64,000 bases of DNA from positions 62,001 through 126,000 of the forward strand of contig NZ_WBWA01000012.1 of assembly GCF_008932295.1 (NCBI RefSeq), given 5' to 3'. The notes under the pieces are model-generated. The model was not told where the DNA came from. It did no database searches and saw nothing but the letters and a program-made list of their open reading frames with translations. Position numbers and translations under genes: made by a program. This document shows positions 57,084 through 64,000 of the stretch, one piece after another. Numbering within the stretch: position 1 is the first letter of the stretch; each line of letters opens with the position of its first letter. The DNA comes from Brucella tritici. GTDB taxonomy: Bacteria > Pseudomonadota > Alphaproteobacteria > Rhizobiales > Rhizobiaceae.

Positions 57084-57296
57084 GCTTAGCCTGCCAGAAA
57101 AGCCCGCACGGTTTTCCGGCGGGTTGGCAGCGTATGAATTCTGTGGGCTAAGCGGGCCTTATAGGCAATCGATTCCGAAAGCGGAACCCCACAAATCGTT
57201 TTATTTCAAAGAAAGTGCAGGCATTCACGGAAATTCTTGCCCGCCTCGCGCTTTCTCTATGGATGTTGTAACCGAACCAAAGCGCCCGCGGGTCGC

Positions 57297-58379
57297 TCAG
57301 GCTTCTGCCTGAGCGACCTTCAGAGACGGCTTTTTGCGCTTTGTGAGCATATGGCCGAGCCTGTTCGACGGTAGTTCGATCAGGCGGTAGGAAATCTTTG
57401 CTGCGATGATCGCGCCAATCACGATGGCAGCCATGCCGGCGATTTCAAGCGTGGGACCGAGGTTCAGCTTGCGCATCACCGCCCAGCCGAAACCGACCAC
57501 GAACATATGGGTCAGGTAGAGCGAATAGGACGTTGCGCCGAGATCGACAAAGAAATTGTCTCGCAGGTCGCCGAGCCAGCGTTCGATGCCCAATGCACCG
57601 GCAACCAGCAATACAGCCGCGCTGCACATGACCAGATAGGTGGAGAAGTTGTTGAACGCGACCAGTGGGGTGGAGAAGGTGCCGTAAAGCGCTGCCATGG
57701 CAAGGATGCCAATTCCGGCCAGTGCGACCGGGGGCATTCTTTCCCACAGGCGATGCTTTTCCGCTTCTGCCAGCCACATGCCAAACATGAATGTCAGCAG
57801 GTTCTTGTGCAGATAGAAGGCTGCAATACTCGCTGATGGTTCAACGAAGAAGCTTCCGATGACACATGCGCCGAAGATACCGGTCAGCAAGATCGTGCGC
57901 TGCAAGGCATTTTTGCACCACCAGAACAAGGCGAACACAAGATAGAAGAACAATTCGTAGTTCAGCGACCAGCCGAGTTTGAAGATCGGGCGCCAATCAC
58001 TTGGATCGCCGGGTGTGGCTGCGGGTATGAAGAACAGCGATTTGATGAAATAGCCCACATCCGGAACCGTCGTCTTGAACAGTGACGGCAGATAGAGAGC
58101 GCAGATGAAAACCGTGATCGTGCAGAGCCAGTAAAGCGGCACGATGCGGAAAACGCGGCGCAGCAGAAAGTCACCGGGCCTGAACGGGCCGTCGGCATTG
58201 ACATAGGCGATGATGAAACCGCTGATGACGAAGAACAGTTGAACACCGAAAACGCCTAGCATCGTGATGGCATTGTTTGTTTCTGCGCGCGGATGCTCGA
58301 TCGTATGGGCGATCAGGACGGCCGTTGCCGCAAGACCGCGCAATATCTGGATCGAATAAAGCTGTTTTCGATTCTGCAT
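57297..58379 (-). CDS. Acyltransferase 3 family membrane protein
   Basis: A 360-residue inner-membrane protein with about ten hydrophobic segments. The conserved catalytic His is in ATAVLIAHTIEH (about 18-29); GVFGVQLFFVISGFIIAY and RRVFRIVPLYWL are the classical family stretches. These enzymes O-acylate surface sugars, LPS or exopolysaccharide. Substrate unknown; no polysaccharide cluster is adjacent. Confidence 0.92.
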   Translation of the reverse strand: MQNRKQLYSIQILRGLAATAVLIAHTIEHPRAETNNAITMLGVFGVQLFFVISGFIIAYVNADGPFRPGDFLLRRVFRIVPLYWLCTITVFICALYLPSLFKTTVPDVGYFIKSLFFIPAATPGDPSDWRPIFKLGWSLNYELFFYLVFALFWWCKNALQRTILLTGIFGACVIGSFFVEPSASIAAFYLHKNLLTFMFGMWLAEAEKHRLWERMPPVALAGIGILAMAALYGTFSTPLVAFNNFSTYLVMCSAAVLLVAGALGIERWLGDLRDNFFVDLGATSYSLYLTHMFVVGFGWAVMRKLNLGPTLEIAGMAAIVIGAIIAAKISYRLIELPSNRLGHMLTKRKKPSLKVAQAEA

Positions 58380-58718
58380 CTTCTATGCCCCCCATTGACG
58401 GTACACGCTGTAACGAATGCCGCGCATTTCTGCAATTGCTAGCGTATAGATTGTGGAGGCTTCGCCTTCATGTTTGTGACATCGTGAAGGAAGCCATCAA
58501 TTTTTCTAGGATCCCTTCCCTTGATGCTTGTTTTGACAGGTTTTGTCTATCGAAGCAGAAAGAGTTTTCTTGTGCCCAAACTATTGCGAAAGAGTCTTCG
58601 TTTGTGATTGACGCTGCCATTTACTTTTTATGTTGCCGTGCCAACTCTTTATGCGACAATTGCAGGTATAGTTTGGTGCTGCTTCGTTGAGAGCGGCACG
58701 GTGCAGGGGAGTTGGTCA
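58380..58718. other. Gap upstream of the YpfJ-type metallopeptidase gene
   Basis: About 340 bases, AT-rich in the second half. It should hold divergent promoters. A hairpin GGCTTCC-type pairing (GGCTTCGCCTTCA with TGAAGGAAGCC) is seen near 58470-58500; no gene or known RNA recognised. Confidence 0.45.
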
Positions 58719-59651
58719 ATGCGCTGGCAAGGCCGTAGGCAAAGTGACAATGTGGAAGATCAGCGCGGGACGCAGGACGGTGGCATAGGTGGCGGCATCG
58801 GTCGCGGCGGCGGCCTCGGCGGTCCCGGTTTTCGAATCGTTCGCGGCGGTGGCATTTCCGGCATTTTGATTCTGGTGGTTATGTTCTTCGTTCTGCGCGC
58901 GGTCGGCATCGATCCGCTGCCGATCCTGTTCGGTGATGGCAGCATGGGGCCGAGCGTAACCCAGCAGGCCGGACAATCCGGACGGACCGCTGCCGAGGGT
59001 GGCGCTATTGCCAATGACGAGACAACGCAGTTCGCCCGTACGGTGCTGGCTGAGACGGAAGACGTCTGGAGCGGCATTTTCAAGTCGCGTGGCCAGACCT
59101 ATACGCCGCCGACGATGGTTCTGTTTTCCGGGCAGGTGCGTTCGGCCTGCGGCTTTGCTTCTGCTGCGTCCGGGCCGTTTTATTGCCCCGGCGATCGCAA
59201 GCTCTACATCGATCTGAGTTTCTATAAGGAACTGGCAAACCGCTTCGGCGCTTCCGGCGATTTCGCGCAGGCCTATGTCCTGGCGCATGAGGTCGGGCAC
59301 CATGTCCAGAACCTGCTCGGCATTCTGCCGAAATTCAACCAGATGCGCCAGCAGATGAGCGAAGCGCAAGCCAACCAGATGTCGGTTCGCGTCGAGCTTC
59401 AGGCCGATTGCTTTGCCGGTGTTTGGGGTTACTACACGGAGCAGAAGGGTATTCTGGAGGCAGGCGACCTTGAAGAAGCTCTGAATGCGGCACACCAGAT
59501 CGGTGATGACACGCTGCAGCGCCGCAGTCAGGGTTATGTTGTGCCGGAAAGCTTCAACCACGGCACTTCCGCCCAGCGTGCCAAGTGGTTCCAGCGCGGT
59601 TTCGATAGCGGCAAGCTGGAATCATGCGATACGTTTAGCGGTGATGTTTAA
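58719..59651 (+). CDS. Neutral zinc metallopeptidase, YpfJ family
   Basis: A 310-residue protein with one membrane helix (about 46-62) after a Gly-rich N-terminal stretch, and a zincin-type domain with HEVGHH (190-195) and the third ligand in ELQADCFAGVW (about 226-236). It is probably anchored in the inner membrane with its active domain outside. The substrates are unknown. ATG 58719 has GGGGAG about eight bases upstream; the longer frame from 58608 is leader. A terminator follows. Confidence 0.92.
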   Translation: MRWQGRRQSDNVEDQRGTQDGGIGGGIGRGGGLGGPGFRIVRGGGISGILILVVMFFVLRAVGIDPLPILFGDGSMGPSVTQQAGQSGRTAAEGGAIANDETTQFARTVLAETEDVWSGIFKSRGQTYTPPTMVLFSGQVRSACGFASAASGPFYCPGDRKLYIDLSFYKELANRFGASGDFAQAYVLAHEVGHHVQNLLGILPKFNQMRQQMSEAQANQMSVRVELQADCFAGVWGYYTEQKGILEAGDLEEALNAAHQIGDDTLQRRSQGYVVPESFNHGTSAQRAKWFQRGFDSGKLESCDTFSGDV

Positions 59652-59672
59652 AGTCGTTCTGATACTGTAGAA

Positions 59673-59694
59673 AAAGGCGGTTTCGACCGCCTTT
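59673..59694 (+). terminator. Terminator of the metallopeptidase gene
   Basis: Stem AAAGGCGGT/ACCGCCTTT, loop TTCG, T-run after. Confidence 0.9.
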
Positions 59695-59916
59695 TTCTTT
59701 ATGCAGGGAAAATGCCGGTTCTTTTTGTCGGAAGCCTGCAATATTCGCCTTGTCGTGAAATAATTTTCCAGATAAATGCTTTCGCACCGGCGCGGCCTTT
59801 TTCCGATTTGCAAGCGTGACGCTCAGTTTTGAGCGGCGATGGCGCGCGAGTTCTTCAATCAACACAATTTATGAATGTTCCACTCTGTCTGTCGTGGAGC
59901 ATATTTCAGGTGTCCC

Positions 59917-61155
59917 ATGCATGATCCCCAGTTTGTACGGCGGGGCTTGTTACTCGTCTTTATGACACTGTTCCTCGACATTATCGGCATTGCGATTATC
60001 ATGCCGGTTCTGCCGACTTTTCTCGAAGAGCTGACCGGCGCGGATATCAGCACTGCCGCCGTCGATGGTGGCTGGCTTTTGCTGGTCTATGCAGGGATGC
60101 AGTTCCTCTTCGCGCCGATGATCGGCAATCTGAGCGACCGTTTCGGGCGCCGCCCGGTGCTGCTCGCCTCGATCTTCACCTTCGCGCTCGACAATCTGAT
60201 CTGTGCGCTCGCAGTCTCCTACTGGATGTTGTTTGTCGGTCGTGTTCTGGCTGGTATCAGCGGAGCGAGCTTCGCGACGGCATCCGCCTATATCGCCGAT
60301 GTCAGCGATGACAGCAATCGTGCGCGCAATTTCGGTCTGATCGGCATTGCCTTCGGGGTCGGTTTCGCACTCGGTCCGGTTCTGGGCGGTTTGTTGGGTG
60401 AATTCGGTCCGCGCGTTCCGTTCTACGGAGCGGCGTTCCTGTCTTTCATCAACTTCATCCTTGCCTATTTCCTGCTGCCGGAGACGTTGAAGCGCGAAAA
60501 CCGGCGTCCTTTCCAGATCGCCCGCGCCAATCCGCTGGGCGCGCTCAAGCAGATGCGAAGCTATCCCGGCATCGGCTGGGTGGTGCTGGTCTTCTTCCTG
60601 TTCTGGCTGGCCCACGCCGTCTATCCGTCCGTCTGGGCCTTCGTCGGTGCTTATCGCTATAACTGGAGCGAAGCCCAGATTGGTCTCTCATTGGGGCTTT
60701 TCGGCATCGGCGCGGCATTCGTGATGGCACTCGTTCTGCCACGGGTTTTGCCAGTGCTTGGTGAACGGCGCACCGCGATTACAGGCGTATTGTTTTCCTG
60801 TCTTGGCATGATCGGATATGCCATCGCATGGGAAGGCTGGATGGTTTATGCCGTCATCTTCCTGACAGCGCTGGAAGGTCTGGCCGATCCGCCGCTGCGC
60901 AGTATTGCGGCAGGCAAGGTTCCGCCTTCAGCACAGGGCGAATTGCAAGGGGCGCTGACAAGCGTGTCGAGCATTACGACCATCATCGGTCCGCTCATCT
61001 TCACGCAGCTTTTCGCCGTGTTCACCGGCATGAATGCGCCGTTCGTCTTTGCGGGCATGCCCTATGCCGTCGGCGCCGGGCTGGTCTTTCTGGCACTGGT
61101 CATCGTGGTGGCGCGGGTGCGCCCGACGCCATCGGTCAAGCTGTCAGAGGCTTGA
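59917..61155 (+). CDS. MFS transporter, TetA/TCR-like
   Basis: A 412-residue major facilitator protein with 12 predicted helices. Motif A GNLSDRFGRRPVLL (about 70-83) and motif C-like GIAFGVGFALGPVLGG (about 145-160), the mark of drug/H+ antiporters. It is most like the tetracycline/bicyclomycin exporters but nothing proves the substrate. No TetR gene is adjacent. ATG 59917 is preferred over 59875 because the family begins shortly before the first helix. Confidence 0.9.
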   Translation: MHDPQFVRRGLLLVFMTLFLDIIGIAIIMPVLPTFLEELTGADISTAAVDGGWLLLVYAGMQFLFAPMIGNLSDRFGRRPVLLASIFTFALDNLICALAVSYWMLFVGRVLAGISGASFATASAYIADVSDDSNRARNFGLIGIAFGVGFALGPVLGGLLGEFGPRVPFYGAAFLSFINFILAYFLLPETLKRENRRPFQIARANPLGALKQMRSYPGIGWVVLVFFLFWLAHAVYPSVWAFVGAYRYNWSEAQIGLSLGLFGIGAAFVMALVLPRVLPVLGERRTAITGVLFSCLGMIGYAIAWEGWMVYAVIFLTALEGLADPPLRSIAAGKVPPSAQGELQGALTSVSSITTIIGPLIFTQLFAVFTGMNAPFVFAGMPYAVGAGLVFLALVIVVARVRPTPSVKLSEA

Positions 61156-61171
61156 TCGAAACTGGAAAGCG

Positions 61172-61201
61172 AAAAGGCCGGAGTTTTCACTCCGGCCTTT
61201 T
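61172..61201. terminator. Bidirectional terminator, MFS gene and carA
   Basis: 13-base stem AAAAGGCCGGAGT/ACTCCGGCCTTTT with loop TTTC. Confidence 0.93.
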
Positions 61202-61225
61202 ACTTTGATAATTCTTTTAGAGGGT

Positions 61226-62449
61226 TTAAGCCGCCTGTTCGCGTTCCGGAAGCGGCGTTTCGCCCTTCTTTTCGCGGATCAGGTTGATGAAGCGGCGGAA
61301 CAGATAGTGCGAATCCTGCGGGCCGGGCGATGCTTCCGGATGGTGCTGCACCGAGAATACTGGCTTGCCGACGACGCGCAGGCCGCAATTGGTGCCGTCG
61401 AAAAGCGACACATGCGTTTCCTCGACATTTTCCGGCAGCGAGTCTGAATCGACCGCGAAGCCGTGGTTCATCGAGACGATCTCGACCTTGCCGGTCGTGT
61501 AATCCTTCACCGGATGGTTGGCGCCGTGATGGCCCTGATGCATCTTCTCGGTGCGTCCGCCAAGAGCGAGCGCCAGCATCTGGTGGCCGAGGCAGATGCC
61601 GAAGACCGGAAGGTCGGTTTCGACAAGCTTCTTGATGGTTGGAACGGCATATTCGCCGGTCGCTGCCGGATCGCCGGGGCCGTTGGACAGGAAGACGCCA
61701 TCCGGGTTGTGGGCCAGAACGTCTTCAGCCGTAGCCGTCGCAGGCAGCACGGTGACCTTTGCGCCGAGGCCGGTGAGCAGGCGCAGAATGTTACGCTTCA
61801 CGCCGAAGTCGAGCGCTACCACGTGGTACTCCGGGGCATCCTGCTCGCCATAGCTGTTGGCGAGCGTCCATGGCGTTTCCTTCCATGTGAGGCTCTGGCC
61901 AACCGTGACGTCCTTGGCGAGATCGAGATTTTCAAGACCGCTCCATGCGGCGGCGCGTGCCTTCAGTGCGTCGAGGTCGAACTTGCCGCTTGGATCATGC
62001 GCGATGACTGCGTTCTGTGCGCCGCGCTCGCGGATGAGCGAGGTCAGCGCGCGCGTATCGATACCGGCCAGCGCAATGACGCCGCGGTGCTTCAGCCAGG
62101 CGTCCAGATCTTCCGTTGCGCGGAAGTTCGATGGTGACGTGATGTCGGCCTTGAAGATCGCGCCGACCGCGCCGTGGCGATTGGCTGGCGTCAGGTCTTC
62201 AATGTCTTCGGCATTGGTGCCGACATTGCCGATATGCGGGAAGGTGAAGGTTACGATCTGACCGGCGTAGGACGGGTCGGTCAGGATTTCTTCGTAACCG
62301 GTCAGTGCCGTGTTGAACACGACTTCGGCTTCGATAGCGCCGATTGCGCCGAGGCCTTTGCCTTCGATCACGGTTCCATCGGCAAGTACGAGGATGGCGG
62401 TTCGCTTCTCAACAGTCCAGGGTGCTGTTTTCGGTGTGGTTTCTGTCAT
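61226..62449 (-). CDS. carA: Carbamoyl-phosphate synthase small chain
   Basis: A 407-residue glutamine amidotransferase that passes ammonia to CarB. Class I triad: catalytic Cys in FGICLGHQ (about 288-295) and His-Glu in QHHPEASPGP (about 369-378). The N-terminal CPSase domain carries NTALTGYEEILTDPSY. AGGAG lies seven bases before ATG 62449, which excludes 62458. It is separated from carB by an MFS gene and a metallopeptidase gene on the opposite strand and an acyltransferase gene. Confidence 0.96.
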   Translation of the reverse strand: MTETTPKTAPWTVEKRTAILVLADGTVIEGKGLGAIGAIEAEVVFNTALTGYEEILTDPSYAGQIVTFTFPHIGNVGTNAEDIEDLTPANRHGAVGAIFKADITSPSNFRATEDLDAWLKHRGVIALAGIDTRALTSLIRERGAQNAVIAHDPSGKFDLDALKARAAAWSGLENLDLAKDVTVGQSLTWKETPWTLANSYGEQDAPEYHVVALDFGVKRNILRLLTGLGAKVTVLPATATAEDVLAHNPDGVFLSNGPGDPAATGEYAVPTIKKLVETDLPVFGICLGHQMLALALGGRTEKMHQGHHGANHPVKDYTTGKVEIVSMNHGFAVDSDSLPENVEETHVSLFDGTNCGLRVVGKPVFSVQHHPEASPGPQDSHYLFRRFINLIREKKGETPLPEREQAA

Positions 62450-62510
62450 GGTCTGCACTCCTGTTTGGTTAGCCGCGCGCCAGCGTGTGCTAATACTTCG
62501 TTACCAGTTA

Positions 62511-62608
62511 GTGCGTCGAGCTGATGGAATCAAATCGACGCCTAACTGTTTGTTTTCATGCATGCCGTTGTCCCAAAACCGGTTCCCATTTTTGGGCGGC
62601 ATGCTTTA
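62511..62608. repeat. Palindromic intergenic repeat, copy 13 (full length)
   Basis: GTGCGTCGAGCTGATGGAAT, CAAATCGACGC, then GCATGCCGTTGTCCCAAAAC, CGGTTCCCATTTTTGGGCGG and CATGC. It lies upstream of carA, about 60 bases from its start. Confidence 0.85.
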
Positions 62609-62942
62609 TGCGGCACGTATCCATGTTTCAGCCAGCCACACTGCCGTTACAGGCGAATGGCTTGAAAGATGGAGCGTCAAGGGTCATATATGCGCCAAAA
62701 GGCAGCGGGGATTTGAAACCTCCCGCCGCGAGCACGTGCCGATGTCCTGCTAAGCCTTGAGCAATAGAGAAACTTGAAGGCCGGGTCAATCGTCCGCAGC
62801 CATGCTTTCCTGAAATAATGACGATAATCGTCGTATTATTATTTCTCGGGATGGTGGTTCGGACAGCTCGGCGATTCTATTCGCTTGCTGTATAGATGCA
62901 GGAAACCAACAATACAGAACTTACACCGTCAGGAGAGACGTT
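62609..62942. other. Divergent region between carA and yqeY
   Basis: About 330 bases. ATAATGACGATAATCGTCGTATTATTAT (around 62815-62843) contains the palindrome AATGACGATAATCGTC-type, possibly an operator. No gene or RNA family was recognised. Confidence 0.45.
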
Positions 62943-63395
62943 ATGCTTCGCCAGGAGATTTCCCAGGCCCTCACGACCGCGCTGAAAGCACAGGAGAAGC
63001 GTCGCATGTCGACGCTGCGTTTGATCCTGGCTGCGGTAAAGGACCGAGATATCGCCAACCGTACCGCTGGCAAGGACCCGGTCGGGGATGAAGAATTGCT
63101 GGGCATTCTCGGCAAGATGGTCAAGCAGCGCGAAGAATCTGCCCGTATCTATGAAGAAGGCAGCCGACTTGAGCTCGCAGAAGCCGAGCGCGAGGAAATC
63201 ACGATCATTTCCGAGTTTCTGCCGCAGCAGATGACCGAGGATGAAGTCAAACAGGCCTGTGCGGATGTGATTGCCGAAATCGGCGCCCAGGGCCTGCGCG
63301 ACATGGGCAAGTGCATGGCTGTTCTTAAAGAGCGCTATGCAGGCAAGATGGATTTCACCAAGGCCAGCGCCATCGTGAAATCGCTTCTGCAGTGA
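62943..63395 (+). CDS. yqeY: GatB/YqeY-domain protein
   Basis: A 150-residue protein consisting of the GatB/YqeY helical domain, which in GatB binds tRNA. KRMSTLRLILAAVKDRDIA (about 20-38) and ISEFLPQQMTEDEV (about 89-102) are family stretches. Stand-alone YqeY has no established activity. It lies close to dnaG/rpoD in many alphaproteobacteria; that part is outside this window. A GC-rich terminator follows. Confidence 0.94.
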   Translation: MLRQEISQALTTALKAQEKRRMSTLRLILAAVKDRDIANRTAGKDPVGDEELLGILGKMVKQREESARIYEEGSRLELAEAEREEITIISEFLPQQMTEDEVKQACADVIAEIGAQGLRDMGKCMAVLKERYAGKMDFTKASAIVKSLLQ

Positions 63396-63428
63396 AAGCG
63401 TGAGGCATAAGCGCCTTTGTTTTGTTTA

Positions 63429-63453
63429 GCCCCCGCTCTGGCGGGGGCTTTTT
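63429..63453 (+). terminator. Terminator of yqeY
   Basis: Stem GCCCCCGC/GCGGGGGC, loop TCTG, five T after. Confidence 0.93.
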
Positions 63454-63482
63454 CTTGTGCTATGCATGACAAGGATTAGTCG

Positions 63483-64000
63483 ATGACCGGATGTGAACCG
63501 ATGAAAACAGCTTTGCTTGTCATAGACGTTCAAAACGACATCGTGGCGGGGACGGGCACGCCGGAACGGCAGCCCGCTATCGACCATGCCCTCGATGAGA
63601 TTGTCATCAGACTGCGTGATCTCCAGGAGAAAGCGCGTCAGGCCGGCATTCCGGTCATCATGGTGCAGCATGATGGCGGTCCAGGCGACGAGCTTGAAAG
63701 AGGCATAGCCGGTTGGGAAATCCGCGAAGAACTTGCTTTAAGACCGGGAGATGTTCTCGTTGAAAAGCGGAGTTGCGACTCTTTCCATGAGACGGACCTT
63801 CAGGCTCTTTTGCAAAAGCTGGATATTTCGCATCTCGTCGTCGGTGGTTGCCAGACGCAATATTGCATCGACACGACTGTCCGGCGCGCCGTTTCTCTCG
63901 GTTATGACGTCACTCTGATTGGGGACGCGCATACCACGGGCGACACTGCCAGCCTGAAATTTGCGGATATCGTTGCGCATCACAACGAAACACTGAATGG
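63483..64000 (+). CDS. Isochorismatase-family cysteine hydrolase (partial)
   Basis: The gene runs off the window end. Its first 172 residues show the whole catalytic triad of the family: Asp in LLVIDVQND, Lys in VEKRS and Cys in VGGCQTQYCIDTT. Such enzymes hydrolyse isochorismate, nicotinamide, N-carbamoyl compounds or similar amides. ATG 63483 is used because AAGGA lies seven bases upstream; ATG 63501 (MKTALLVIDVQ) is also in frame and would give a more typical N-terminus. The substrate is not readable. Confidence 0.88.
   Translation, partial: MTGCEPMKTALLVIDVQNDIVAGTGTPERQPAIDHALDEIVIRLRDLQEKARQAGIPVIMVQHDGGPGDELERGIAGWEIREELALRPGDVLVEKRSCDSFHETDLQALLQKLDISHLVVGGCQTQYCIDTTVRRAVSLGYDVTLIGDAHTTGDTASLKFADIVAHHNETLN

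Noticed and set aside
62609-62942. Pyrimidine-responsive attenuator or riboswitch upstream of carA
   Set aside because: No leader peptide, PyrR-binding loop or terminator/antiterminator pair was found; only the intergenic repeat.

Overview
The window reads as a stretch of the main chromosome of an alphaproteobacterium of the Brucella/Ochrobactrum group (Brucellaceae, Rhizobiales). The reasons are the gene content and order (end of cytochrome c1 then apt; lrp, trkH, trxB and an LsrB/VtlR-type LysR gene; a WadC-like glycosyltransferase after greA; a BA14K protein; AbcR sRNA beside an aspartate aminotransferase gene), and about thirteen copies of a roughly 100-base palindromic intergenic repeat that resembles the Bru-RS elements. 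No rRNA, tRNA, CRISPR array, prophage or insertion sequence was seen. Genus-level placement is from memory of gene order, not from a search.

Layout. 1-8.8 kb: petC tail, apt, two MaoC-like dehydratases, ychF-pth-rplY (minus), a HerA/FtsK-type ATPase, chrA, and prs. 9-13.9 kb (minus): a lipoprotein, an M24-fold hydrolase, pgeF, a MidA-type methyltransferase and lgt, the last three closely packed. 14-20.5 kb: UbiK-like and YbjN proteins, CsaA, an EnvZ/OmpR-type two-component pair, a MarR regulator and ilvE. 20.6-24.9 kb: small envelope and surface proteins (glycine-rich membrane peptide, BA14K, SLT-SPOR transglycosylase, double-Kazal lipoprotein), a glyoxalase-II-like hydrolase, and a cold-shock gene.

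24.9-26.8 kb is the odd part. It is a visibly AT-rich insert holding one 491-residue reverse transcriptase with a YSDD active site, preceded by about 350 bases with no convincing gene but many hairpins. It looks like a single-gene antiviral RT (DRT/UG class) with a candidate template ncRNA. The RT gene also contains a perfect 20-base inverted repeat near its 3' end. The insert sits directly against the 3' end of uvrB.

26.8-41.1 kb: uvrB with long extra tails, SH3 and extensin-like envelope proteins, two DMT proteins, a DUF1176 protein, greA-wadC, lrp, trkH, and trxB-vtlR. 41.2-46.4 kb (minus): a five-gene operon with a phosphodiesterase and a CUT1/Ugp-type ABC importer. 46.7-48.2 kb: the AbcR sRNA with a LysR-type palindrome upstream, convergent with aatA. 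VtlR/LsrB is known to activate abcR in relatives, so regulator, sRNA and an ABC importer (the kind of gene AbcR represses) lie within about 7 kb.

48.4-64 kb: a TetR gene with two operator palindromes, divergent from an NmrA-like and a DUF1772 gene; a second cold-shock gene; a Nudix hydrolase; an SbmA/BacA-type ABC protein whose ATPase motifs are all degenerate; carB; an acyltransferase-3 protein; a YpfJ-type metallopeptidase; an MFS exporter; carA (4.3 kb away from carB); yqeY; and a truncated isochorismatase-fold hydrolase. Most convergent gene pairs share clear hairpin terminators.
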